A stretch of DNA of 47,089 nucleotides. Source: Paludibacteraceae bacterium (GTDB lineage Bacteria > Bacteroidota > Bacteroidia > Bacteroidales > Paludibacteraceae). The notes under the pieces are model-generated. The model worked only from the letters and a program-made list of their open reading frames with translations. It did not search any database and was not told the DNA's origin. The stretch is taken from NCBI GenBank assembly GCA_024401495.1, contig JAKSKW010000014.1:1-47089 (forward strand), in the 5' to 3' direction. How positions within the stretch are numbered: position 1 is the stretch's first letter; the number at the start of each line of letters is the position of its first letter. Shown piece after piece: positions 1-7,138 of this stretch. The translations under genes were made by a program, and so were the position numbers.

Positions 1-2
1 TT

Positions 3-59
3 AAAATTAAGGATGCTGAACGCATTGGAGGATACATTCATAAAAGTAGATTAAAGTAA
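3..59 (+). CDS. Possible C-terminal end of a gene cut by the window edge
   Basis: Reading from base 3, an open frame of 18 codons (KIKDAERIGGYIHKSRLK) ends at a TAA at 57-59. The basic, charged composition would suit a protein tail, but the stretch is too short to assign to a family and could be open by chance. No function can be proposed from it. The sequence to the left of the window would settle it. Confidence 0.3.
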   Translation, partial: KIKDAERIGGYIHKSRLK

Positions 60-170
60 ATCATGTTTAATCTGCAAGAGGATTCCTTTTAATATGTGAC
101 GCCAACGCCATATTTGATTTCTTGGCGATTACTGCGAAGCAGGTGTCGGAATCGGGAAATGATCATAAAA

Positions 171-218
171 TCCCTCATTGAGGGATGAATATATGCATAT
201 ATGTCCCTCATTGAGGTA
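171..218. promoter_or_regulatory. Pair of palindromes, candidate operator
   Basis: TCCCTCATTGAGGGA (171-185) is a perfect odd palindrome with 7-bp arms. A second copy with 5-bp perfect arms lies at 204-218. The two centres are 33 bp apart, about three helical turns. A 14-bp perfect palindrome, ATATATGCATATAT, lies between them at 189-202. The second copy sits where the upstream box of the promoter at 226-233 would be, so a dimeric repressor bound here should block transcription. The regulator is not identified. Confidence 0.5.
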
Positions 219-225
219 AAATGTT

Positions 226-233
226 TATATTTG
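226..233 (+). promoter_or_regulatory. Bacteroidetes -7 promoter box (TATATTTG)
   Basis: TATATTTG matches the Bacteroidetes -7 consensus TAnnTTTG and lies 24 bp before the ATG at 257. No good TTTG upstream box is present; the candidate operator palindrome occupies that position. Confidence 0.5.
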
Positions 234-256
234 CACTGTGTTAAAGAAAAAAGAGT

Positions 257-394
257 ATGATAGATTTGGAATTATATACATATATGGATTTGATGCTTAA
301 GCAGACTCCGCTTGAGCATAAACGCTATATGTATTCGGAAGTGTTGTGGAATGCAAGAATGGTGGGTATCGTCGGCAGAAAGGCACTTGAATAA
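257..394 (+). pseudogene. Truncated N-terminus of an AAA ATPase (DUF4143-type)
   Basis: A 45-codon frame from ATG 257 to TAA 392-394. Residues 17-39 (HKRYMYSEVLWNARMVGIVG, then a basic residue) resemble the segment just before the Walker A loop in the Bacteroidetes AAA/DUF4143 ATPases, where it normally continues into G-x-G-K-T/S. Here the reading becomes RKALE and stops, so the P-loop and everything after it are missing. The promoter and operator-like palindromes upstream still look intact. It is most likely the 5' remnant left after a deletion or insertion at about 375-385. A genuine 45-aa protein is the alternative. The family match is from memory of its motifs, not a search. Confidence 0.5.
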
Positions 395-612
395 CTTCAT
401 AAAAGAATGTGAATAGATTGAATTTTCTCCTATAAAAAAGGATAAATTTTTACTACACAGTCATTTTTAAGCATAACATTCAATGTGTCAATCCGTTACA
501 TAGATAGATTTACAAAAAGATGAGCGAATTAGGCCTCACAGTTTGATTGACATTCTCCGTTTCTCCCCAAAAAACATCAGGCTTTTCGCTATGTCCTCTA
601 TATCCTCTGTGG

Positions 613-1398
613 TTATTCTTTAGATTTGCTTCTAAACGTTCCACTCTTCTCATCAAAGTAGACGTTTCTGCCTTCAAACAACGTATTGATCTGATGGTTG
701 GCAATCAATTCTTCTGGTGTTCCAGTTTGGAGTCCATGCGTCGTCAACAGCCATAGTTTATCGGAGAGGCGAAGGGCTTGCTCAAGGTCGTGAGTGGATA
801 GCAACACTGCCCTATTCTGCGTGTGGGCGATATCGTGGAGAAGTTGTGTGATTTCAATTCTACTTGCGACGTCGAGAAAAGCGGTTGGTTCATCAAGGAT
901 GACGACGGGGCACTCCTGTACCAACGTTTTGGCAATCATCACTTTCTGTCGTTCTCCATCAGACAATTCTGCCATATACTTTTTTGTATACTCAGCCATT
1001 CCGACTGATTCTATCGCATTTTTCACCAATTCCTTATCCTCAGTTGAAAGCCGACCGAAGAATCCTGTGTACGGTTGTCTGCCCAACGAAACAACCTCCT
1101 CAACCGTCAATCCTCCAGTCTGGGCTCGGTCTGTCAACACGACTCCGATTGTGCGTGACAACTCTTTCTCGGAGTATGATTCCAACGGTTTTCCCATCAA
1201 CGTGATCTCGCCAGCAAGTTGTGGCTGCAATTTTGAGATTGTACGCAGCAACGTCGACTTGCCTGCTCCATTGGCTCCACAAAGGCTCACCAATTCCCCG
1301 CGTCGCAACGAGAAATTCAAATGATGATGAACGGGACTGACTCCACATCTACAAACATATCCGACACAAAGGTCGTTGGCTGACAACACTGTTTCCAT
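613..1398 (-). CDS. btuD: ABC transporter ATP-binding protein, B12/siderophore type (BtuD-like)
   Basis: Cytoplasmic ATPase of 261 aa that would power the permease encoded just upstream. Walker A GANGAGKST is at residues 41-49, the signature LSDGE at 145-149, Walker B VVILDE at 165-170 and the switch histidine in STHD near 203, so it should be catalytically competent. The Q-loop position reads VLTDR rather than the usual VxQ. The ATG at 1398 is preferred over an in-frame TTG at 1401, because it overlaps the permease stop in a TGATG arrangement typical of translational coupling. The FecE/BtuD/HmuV family carries cobalamin, heme or siderophores; the riboswitch and receptor at the head of the operon favour cobalamin. 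It is the last gene of the operon. Confidence 0.85.
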   Translation of the reverse strand: METVLSANDLCVGYVCRCGVSPVHHHLNFSLRRGELVSLCGANGAGKSTLLRTISKLQPQLAGEITLMGKPLESYSEKELSRTIGVVLTDRAQTGGLTVEEVVSLGRQPYTGFFGRLSTEDKELVKNAIESVGMAEYTKKYMAELSDGERQKVMIAKTLVQECPVVILDEPTAFLDVASRIEITQLLHDIAHTQNRAVLLSTHDLEQALRLSDKLWLLTTHGLQTGTPEELIANHQINTLFEGRNVYFDEKSGTFRSKSKE

Positions 1399-2426
1399 CA
1401 ATTGAAATATTGGATTTTACGTTGGTTTACAAGAACATATATAATCACTGGTGCTCCCAGCAATGGTGTAATCGCATTCAACGGAAGAACGCCTCCGTCG
1501 CCAGGAAGAATGCATGCGAGATTGCAAAGCAAAGCCATCACAGCGCCAGTCAGCAACGTGAATGGAAGAAGCGTAGTGTGGTTGGAGGATCCGATTAGCA
1601 AACGTGAGATATGTGGAACTGCCAAACCAATAAAGGCTATCGGTCCACAGAAAGCGGTGACACAAGCGGTCAGCAGCCCCACCGTCAACAAAATTAGATT
1701 TCTGATCTTTCGGATATTGACTCCAAGATTTTCAGCATAGCGTTCTCCCAAAAGCAGAGCATTGAGTGGTTTGATCATCAAAACCGACGCTACGAGTCCA
1801 ATCAAAACCGTGATTGAGAAGTATGGCAGTTGTGCCGACGACACTCCTCCGAATGTTCCCATTCCCCAGATGACGTAGGAATGCACGCCCTCAGTTGTGG
1901 CGAAGAAATTGAGCAATGAGATAGCCGACGAGGTGAGATAGCCGACCATGATTCCGATGATGAGCAACGTCAGATTGCCTTTCACGAAGGAAGAGAAAAG
2001 CAACAGTATTGCCATCACAAGCAGAGATCCGATGATGGCTCCGACAAGCACTGCCAAGAAACCTGTGAAATTAAGAGCTCCAATTCCTACCGAACCTCCC
2101 ATAATCAGCATCACCACAGCCACTCCGAGACTGCCTCCGGAGTTGATTCCCAAGATCGATGGCCCAGCCAACGGATTATTGAAATAGGTTTGAAGCAATA
2201 GTCCACACACAGCAAGAGCCGGTCCACTAAGCAGTGACGTGATTGCTTGAGGCAGACGAGAATCAAGTATGATGAATTTCCAACTCTCTTTGGTAGCCTC
2301 CCCACCACAAAGAATATTCAGCACCTCTTTGCCTGGAATGTCGACGGAGCCACAGAAGATATTGCCGAGGAATAAGGCAACGAGCAACGTCGACATAAAG
2401 AGAGTATATTTTAGATATTTGGTCAT
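1398..2426 (-). CDS. btuC: FecCD-family ABC transporter permease (BtuC-like)
   Basis: Inner-membrane permease of 342 aa, the usual size for FecCD/BtuC proteins, with about ten hydrophobic segments. The family hallmark after the second segment is clear: SGPALAVCGLLLQTYFNNPL, then AGPSILG and a Gly-Ser rich turn. A further conserved stretch, FCGPIAFIGLAVPHISR, is visible toward the C-terminus and is where the ATPase coupling helix lies in this family. The ATG at 2426 fits the start of the first membrane segment. The stop overlaps the ATPase start by one base. About 100 bp of nested inverted repeats separate it from the substrate-binding gene upstream. The substrate is inferred as cobalamin from operon context. 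Confidence 0.87.
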   Translation of the reverse strand: MTKYLKYTLFMSTLLVALFLGNIFCGSVDIPGKEVLNILCGGEATKESWKFIILDSRLPQAITSLLSGPALAVCGLLLQTYFNNPLAGPSILGINSGGSLGVAVVMLIMGGSVGIGALNFTGFLAVLVGAIIGSLLVMAILLLFSSFVKGNLTLLIIGIMVGYLTSSAISLLNFFATTEGVHSYVIWGMGTFGGVSSAQLPYFSITVLIGLVASVLMIKPLNALLLGERYAENLGVNIRKIRNLILLTVGLLTACVTAFCGPIAFIGLAVPHISRLLIGSSNHTTLLPFTLLTGAVMALLCNLACILPGDGGVLPLNAITPLLGAPVIIYVLVNQRKIQYFN

Positions 2427-2434
2427 TTTTGTTT

Positions 2435-2524
2435 AACGTAAAATGCTCAGAAATTTTCCGTAAAATTATCGAGAATGGATTTAATAAAAGAATTTTACGA
2501 TTTATTTTTCGGAAATTTTACGTT
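2435..2524. repeat. Nested inverted repeats between btuF-like and btuC-like genes
   Basis: AACGTAAAAT (2435-2444) is complementary to ATTTTACGTT (2515-2524). Inside it, CGTAAAATT (2459-2467) is complementary to AATTTTACG (2491-2499). GAAATTTTCCG (2450-2460) can alternatively pair with CGGAAATTTT (2510-2519). The spacer can therefore form at least two competing hairpins within the operon transcript. There is no clear U-run, so it is not an obvious terminator; an mRNA processing or partial attenuation site is possible. Confidence 0.55.
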
Positions 2525-2527
2525 TTC

Positions 2528-3643
2528 TCATTCCTCCAAATAACGATAATAAACCAATTTTCCTTCGCAATTCGGATTAAAGATGACAGACAAATCTTTC
2601 AATAGTCTTTCTGGATGGAATGGGATTTCATCGTAGTAATGCGATTTGGCAGTGTTGCAGGCAAACACGTTTCTATTCTTCACGGATTTGAACTTCTCAA
2701 ATCGCTTCAAATCCTTATATGTTTTGTCGGCAGATTCATTGTAGAGGAAGAGCCAGACGTCGGCATCATAACCTTTGTCGAAGACGGTTTCAAATGCGAA
2801 TGCCTCCGAACCGGCATGCGTCGTCTCCCCGAAGATATAATTTGCTCCAGCCGACGCGAACATTTTTGCCATGTAACTTTTTCCTCCAGGCGCATACCAT
2901 GCCCCGTTGAAATCAATGCCGTACAGTAGAGACGGGGCATGCCCCGTCTTATTTTCTTGTCGTGATTCTATTTCAATCTGTTTATATATCAAAGCCACAT
3001 TATTGAAAATCGAATCTGCGATTATTTCTTTTCCGTAGAGCATTCCGTAGACGCGGATCCATTCCGCACGTCCAAGTGGCTCATGCTCCATATAGTCGGC
3101 ACACTCAAAAATCGGAGTGCCAAGTTTATCCAACTCCCCATGTCCTCCACTGTTCTTGAATGGAGATAGGAGAATTGCGTCCGGTGAGACGGTGATGATC
3201 TTTTCGACATCGGGAGACATTCCCGAACCAAGATCTGCTATTTTTCCATTTTTAGTGAGTTCAGCGACAGTAGAATTGGAAACATACTCCAAATCTGTAA
3301 CGCCAGCAATAGAATTGACAGCTCCGAGTTCTTCGATAGCGGAGCAATGTACTGTTGTGAAGACGGCAGATTTTTCCAACGGAGTTCGGATTACGACTCC
3401 ATCAGGCAGGTTTGATGGCAACTCTTTTGTTTTATCCACAAGCAAGTAGGTTTGAAGCAGAGAGGCGGAATCCCACGGATTAATGATTTCAAGTTTTCTG
3501 AATCCGTCGCACTCCCACACCTTCACTAATTGGGCGTAGGCGAATGGGATTTCCTTACCATCTTGAGATTCAACAGGTTTGTTCTGCTGGCAACTGGTCA
3601 ACAGAATAATCAAAGAGAATAGTATGCTTGTGAAGTATTTCAT
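2528..3643 (-). CDS. btuF: Periplasmic substrate-binding lipoprotein of an ABC importer (BtuF-like)
   Basis: A 371-aa protein with a type II signal peptide (MKYFTSILFSLIILLTSC, lipid-accepting Cys18), placed immediately before the permease and ATPase genes. The region around residues 85-330 has the order expected of TroA/FecB-type binding proteins: VHCSAIEELGAVNSIAGVTD, then SPDVEKIITVSPDAILLSP, and a second lobe with YGIDFNGAWYAPGGKSYMAKMF and FASAGANYIFGE. It should capture ligand in the periplasm and deliver it to the permease. Cobalamin is inferred from the riboswitch, receptor and BtuG-like neighbour; heme or siderophore binding proteins share the fold. An exact copy of a dispersed palindromic repeat lies in frame inside the gene (2926-2950, encoding KTGHAPSLL). 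Confidence 0.82.
   Translation of the reverse strand: MKYFTSILFSLIILLTSCQQNKPVESQDGKEIPFAYAQLVKVWECDGFRKLEIINPWDSASLLQTYLLVDKTKELPSNLPDGVVIRTPLEKSAVFTTVHCSAIEELGAVNSIAGVTDLEYVSNSTVAELTKNGKIADLGSGMSPDVEKIITVSPDAILLSPFKNSGGHGELDKLGTPIFECADYMEHEPLGRAEWIRVYGMLYGKEIIADSIFNNVALIYKQIEIESRQENKTGHAPSLLYGIDFNGAWYAPGGKSYMAKMFASAGANYIFGETTHAGSEAFAFETVFDKGYDADVWLFLYNESADKTYKDLKRFEKFKSVKNRNVFACNTAKSHYYDEIPFHPERLLKDLSVIFNPNCEGKLVYYRYLEE
2926..2950. repeat. AGACG-type palindromic repeat inside a coding region
   Basis: A 25-bp segment with the core AGACGGGGCATGCCCCGTCT, a perfect 20-bp palindrome. On the minus strand it matches the intergenic copy at 23577-23601 over all 25 bases. It is in frame with the btuF-like gene. 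Confidence 0.85.
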
Positions 3644-3659
3644 TATGTTTTTATTATAC

Positions 3660-3726
3660 GGGAGGGTTTGAAACCCTCCCCTACGACCATTTGTTCAATT
3701 CGTAGGGGCAGGTTTCAAACCTGCCC
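3660..3726. repeat. Two head-to-head GTAGGGG hairpin repeats
   Basis: GGGAGGGTTT (3660-3669) pairs with AAACCCTCCC (3671-3680). GGGCAGGTTT (3706-3715) pairs with AAACCTGCCC (3717-3726). The two units face each other, since CCCCTACG at 3678-3685 is the complement of CGTAGGGG at 3701-3708, so they could also pair as one long stem. They lie between the BtuG-like and BtuF-like genes. The same family occurs twice in the riboswitch at 7060-7138. Stems of this strength could affect mRNA stability or relative expression within the operon. Confidence 0.75.
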
Positions 3727-3739
3727 GTTTTTTAGAAAA

Positions 3740-4816
3740 TCAATAAACGATCTTTCTTGGTCCAACACCTACGTTGTACTTAGTCTTGAATGCACCAGAA
3801 ACATACTCAAACACGTAACCGTTGCTTGAATAATCAGACGCAGTCAAGTAAGAACCAATCATGATGTTTCCGTTGTTAGGATTAACGCTGATTGATGTTG
3901 GGTTAGCAGGAAGTTCATCTGCAGTACCGCTGATAAACGCGTCGTTCTCCTTAGTTCCTGATAGAGTGTTGTAGCTTACGAAATCGATTGAAGAAGCACC
4001 CCAAGGAGCATTGATTGTGTAAAGAGTGTTGCCATTGCAAGCCATAAGAGTTGCATTTCCTACAACAGACACTTTGTCGTCCTTAGTGATCTTCTGGACT
4101 GTAGCTGGGATGTCGTAGTAGTTACCCATTGAGATAACGAAGACGTTGCCATCCTTATCAGATGTGATCCTTGTTGGGTTTACCAACACGTCGATCTTAG
4201 ATGCAACCTTGAATGAATCAAGACCGATCTTTGAAACGTACATTCCGTTAGCGTAACCATTAGCGTAGTTCATACCGTCAGACACAGCAACGTAAAGATT
4301 GCCGTTGGCGATTGTGAGCTCCTCTGGGTTTGGACCAACTGCGATTGAATCCTCGATAGCAAGTTTTGCAGTGTCAAGTTTGGCAACATAACCGTCGTAA
4401 AGAGATACGTAAACCTTACCATTGTCTGCTGCAAGTGAGCGAGGATTACCTGGTTTGCCAGCCTCAGTCTGGATCGTCTTGATGCTCTTCAACGAATTAC
4501 CGTCGACAACCTCGATAGTGTTGGAACCATAAACAGCGATGTAGATCTTGCCACCATAACGAAGCATATCCTGACCTGTATCGCCAAGGTTACGTCCGTT
4601 GACTGTCGCAAACTGAGATGCGTAAGCAGTTGTGTCTTTAAGGTTGATAGCAGACACAGATGCGTTGTTGCTACCCATCGAACCCTCGTTTAGCACGTAA
4701 ACGATACCATTGCCTTTTGCTGGCTGATCCGACTCTTCCTCCTCATCACATGCTGTGAATGATACAGCTCCCATCATAAGAAGAGCCATTGCTCTAAATG
4801 ATCTTTTAAAATCCAT
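3740..4816 (-). CDS. btuG: Surface beta-propeller lipoprotein (DUF5074/YncE-like, BtuG-like)
   Basis: A 358-aa lipoprotein: signal peptide and lipobox ending at Cys23, followed at once by DEEEESD. Such an acidic run after the lipid cysteine is the surface-export signal of Bacteroidetes lipoproteins, so an outer-leaflet location is likely. The rest is a chain of short blade-like units with repeated patterns such as GKIYIAVYGSNTIEVVD, GKVYVSLYDGYVAKLD and GNLYVAVSDG, as in YncE-type propellers. In gut Bacteroides, BtuG is a beta-propeller lipoprotein that binds B12 very tightly and caps BtuB. The same gene order here (receptor followed by propeller) and the upstream cobalamin riboswitch support that role. 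It could instead be a general YncE-like propeller. Confidence 0.78.
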   Translation of the reverse strand: MDFKRSFRAMALLMMGAVSFTACDEEEESDQPAKGNGIVYVLNEGSMGSNNASVSAINLKDTTAYASQFATVNGRNLGDTGQDMLRYGGKIYIAVYGSNTIEVVDGNSLKSIKTIQTEAGKPGNPRSLAADNGKVYVSLYDGYVAKLDTAKLAIEDSIAVGPNPEELTIANGNLYVAVSDGMNYANGYANGMYVSKIGLDSFKVASKIDVLVNPTRITSDKDGNVFVISMGNYYDIPATVQKITKDDKVSVVGNATLMACNGNTLYTINAPWGASSIDFVSYNTLSGTKENDAFISGTADELPANPTSISVNPNNGNIMIGSYLTASDYSSNGYVFEYVSGAFKTKYNVGVGPRKIVY

Positions 4817-4831
4817 TTGTTTATATATTAA

Positions 4832-6826
4832 TTAAAACTTAAATTCAACCGATGCTTTATATGATCGTCGAGGCATAGGATAAAACTTCACCACCTCATA
4901 TTGTTTGTCGGTAAAGTTGACCACATCTCCTCTCAGTTTCATATCAAACTTCTTAAAATCAAACTTTTTATAGAGCGACGCGCTATGCTCCACATAGGCA
5001 TCCATCCTGTTGGCTTTGATATTCTGCGGCAAAGAGTAACGTCGACCTACCGCATTGATATTATATGAAAAATTCACAATCGGATTCTCAAAGGCGACGC
5101 TACCATTACCCGAATGTTTCGGAGTGTACGGAATCTGATGTCCGTAGATATCCGACTTAGGATTAGTCAAGTCGACGGCATGTTGATATGCGTATTTGGC
5201 AGTGAAGAAGAGAGATGTCCGTTCCGACGTCGCAATCTCCATATTTGTCATGAAATCCAAACCCTTGATCTCCACATATCCCATATTGAGAATGCTCCAC
5301 ACAAACATCTTCGGAATATAGACGATTTTGTCGTCGACCTGATTGAAATAGTAGTCGGCTGAGATTGAAAACTTACGTTGACGTTGACCTTCACGTTGAC
5401 GATTGTCAAACTGATATGTCGCACCGACGTTGAATTGGCGAGTCTTCTCTGGTTCCAGAGTTCTTGCTCCGAATGAATTGAAATACAACTCATTGAATGT
5501 CGGCATACGGAAGATATCCTTGAAAGAGGCTCTTATATAGAACGATTTATCAAACGGTTTATACGAAACTGCTATTGATGGCGACAGATGCTGATGGTTT
5601 TCAGGAGCGTCGCCAATCTCCACTTGGTTGAAGAAGAAAGATCCAAGCAAAGTGGCGGTTGCAGTCACTTTTTTATTCTCGAATTTTCCACTCAACGCTT
5701 CCAACACAGTATGACGCTGAGGGAAGACACAATCGTAGATATTGGAGTTGAAACTGTTGAATCTGTAGTCGGTAGCGTTAGCCATAGAAAACTTTTTCGT
5801 GAAATTATGCCGTACCACCGCGCCACCATACCACTCACGCTGGAAATAACGGTTGTCGAGCACACCGTTGGGATACTTCATAGCCTCATCATGGTAGTAG
5901 TTGGCATTCCAATTGAACTTACCACAGAGTTTCAACATCGTCTTTTCCCAATCTGTACGAGACGACACCTGAGCAAACGCATTCTTATCCTTCAACGTCT
6001 CGTTGCTCAATGTGTTATAGAAAACGACACCGCCGGGCAACTCTCTGTCGGACAGATAATAATAGGTTTTGGCATTCAAATGTGTTTTGCCTATCTTAAA
6101 ATCACCAGTCAACTCCCCGTGACCACTGGCAGCAGCACTATGCTCACGTATTTCCTCCGTCTTCAGACTGCCATTCGTGAGAGTGTAGGGATAATTACCG
6201 TCGGCACGCAAGAAATCAGCAGACGCACTGATGCTATTCTCTTTTCCTACTTTATGATCGAAAGAGAGGAATGGATTAACAAATCCGAATGAGCCACAAG
6301 TGATTTTTGCGACGGCATGGTAATTCTTATCTGTATAGAAAGGAGCAAAACTAAGAAGATTCAGCATAGAAGCCGACGCGAAAGAGGAAGCCAGACAATC
6401 GATATTGTCAGACTCTCCAATATACAACGAGATATTATCAAGTTGGTCGAGGGAGAATCTACCCAGATCAACCTGACCATTCTGGCAATCCGTCACTGGG
6501 ACGCCATTGTAACAAACAGCGGTGTGCTTGGAGCCAAGACCTCTCACTGATACAGTTTTCAGACCACCTACACCACCATAGTCCTTGATGTCAGCTCCAG
6601 AGAAACGACGTATTGCATCTGACACATCGCGTAAAGCAAGACGATCTGAATTATTAAGATTGATTGTTTGTGTGGTAGTGGTGGTAGGTACTGAATTCTT
6701 GACACCAATCACCTCAACACCTTCCAAATTTGAATTGAAATATATGCTATCAGGCTGATTTCCATATACTAATACGGGAGCCAACCACAAAAGAATCGAA
6801 GAAATTGTTTTGGAATTAAAGCACAT
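4832..6826 (-). CDS. btuB: TonB-dependent outer-membrane receptor, probably for cobalamin (BtuB-like)
   Basis: A 664-aa outer-membrane receptor. After a signal peptide (residues 1-22) come a TonB-box-like segment around EGVEVIGVK, a plug domain at about 45-140 (DVSDAIRRFSGADIKDYGG, VSVRGLGSKHTAVCYNGVPV) and a beta-barrel ending in Phe (SVEFKF). About 600-680 residues is the size of BtuB and small siderophore receptors rather than SusC. It is the first gene after a cobalamin riboswitch, and a BtuG-like propeller follows 15 bp downstream, so B12 transport across the outer membrane is the best call. In residues 474-484 the DNA is a run of CAACGT-like hexamers giving RQREGQRQR, in a loop between predicted strands. 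Confidence 0.87.
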   Translation of the reverse strand: MCFNSKTISSILLWLAPVLVYGNQPDSIYFNSNLEGVEVIGVKNSVPTTTTTQTINLNNSDRLALRDVSDAIRRFSGADIKDYGGVGGLKTVSVRGLGSKHTAVCYNGVPVTDCQNGQVDLGRFSLDQLDNISLYIGESDNIDCLASSFASASMLNLLSFAPFYTDKNYHAVAKITCGSFGFVNPFLSFDHKVGKENSISASADFLRADGNYPYTLTNGSLKTEEIREHSAAASGHGELTGDFKIGKTHLNAKTYYYLSDRELPGGVVFYNTLSNETLKDKNAFAQVSSRTDWEKTMLKLCGKFNWNANYYHDEAMKYPNGVLDNRYFQREWYGGAVVRHNFTKKFSMANATDYRFNSFNSNIYDCVFPQRHTVLEALSGKFENKKVTATATLLGSFFFNQVEIGDAPENHQHLSPSIAVSYKPFDKSFYIRASFKDIFRMPTFNELYFNSFGARTLEPEKTRQFNVGATYQFDNRQREGQRQRKFSISADYYFNQVDDKIVYIPKMFVWSILNMGYVEIKGLDFMTNMEIATSERTSLFFTAKYAYQHAVDLTNPKSDIYGHQIPYTPKHSGNGSVAFENPIVNFSYNINAVGRRYSLPQNIKANRMDAYVEHSASLYKKFDFKKFDMKLRGDVVNFTDKQYEVVKFYPMPRRSYKASVEFKF
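5375..5403. repeat. Short hexanucleotide run inside btuB
   Basis: GTTGAC-type hexamers (complement CAACGT/CAACGC-like) are repeated about five times, with one variant unit. They encode alternating Gln-Arg in the receptor. Length changes of six bases would keep the frame. Confidence 0.6.
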
Positions 6827-6881
6827 CCTGTTTGGTGAATAAAAACCTACTTAATACACCAAGACACGGAGGGGGACGTTT

Positions 6882-6968
6882 ACGAAAACGAAAACGAAAA
6901 CGAAAACGAAGACGAAAACGAAAACGAAGACGAAAACGAAAACGAAAACGAAGACGAAAACGAAGACG
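6882..6968. repeat. 87-bp hexanucleotide tandem repeat (ACGAAA/ACGAAG)
   Basis: About 14.5 uninterrupted units of ACGAAA or ACGAAG; on the transcript strand they read as CGTTTT/CGTCTT. The tract lies in the btuB leader between the riboswitch and the start codon at 6826. The same words recur as short runs at 27134-27155, 31084-31100, 31306-31325, 33753-33770 and 39405-39428. Apparent basic reading frames across it are a by-product of the repeat. Confidence 0.9.
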
Positions 6969-7059
6969 TGGTCCTACATTCCTCTCCTCGGAGGTGCCAG
7001 GTGTATGTTGTCTTGCAGGTCTTCTGACTTCCTTCAATTGCTCGCCTTCCCATCCAATC

Positions 7060-7086
7060 CGTAGGGGCAACCCCTTGTGGTTGCCC
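7060..7086. repeat. GTAGGGG hairpin repeat in the riboswitch, copy 1
   Basis: GGGCAACC (7065-7072) pairs with GGTTGCCC (7079-7086), preceded by CGTAG. It lies between the B12 box and the GGGAAGG block, an arm of the aptamer that tolerates length variation. Confidence 0.8.
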
Positions 7087-7110
7087 ACTATTATTCAACA
7101 GTGGCATTTC

Positions 7111-7138
7111 CGTAGGGGCAGGTTTTATGCCTGTCCTA
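7111..7138. repeat. GTAGGGG hairpin repeat in the riboswitch, copy 2
   Basis: CGTAGGGGCAGG followed by a short loop and CCTGTCC, pairing with one G-T wobble. It lies between the CTGTGA block and the B12 box, the other variable arm of the aptamer. Confidence 0.8.

Noticed and set aside
365..412. Possible tail of an IS1595-type transposase (frame reading AERHLNNFIKECE)
   Set aside because: A vague resemblance over about a dozen residues only; no terminal inverted repeats or other transposase motifs found.
5588..6292. 234-codon plus-strand frame antisense to the receptor gene
   Set aside because: The opposite frame is a clear TonB-dependent receptor; this one has no recognisable domain or promoter.
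6882..6968. CRISPR-like repetition
   Set aside because: The repeats are contiguous 6-bp units with no spacers and no cas genes nearby.
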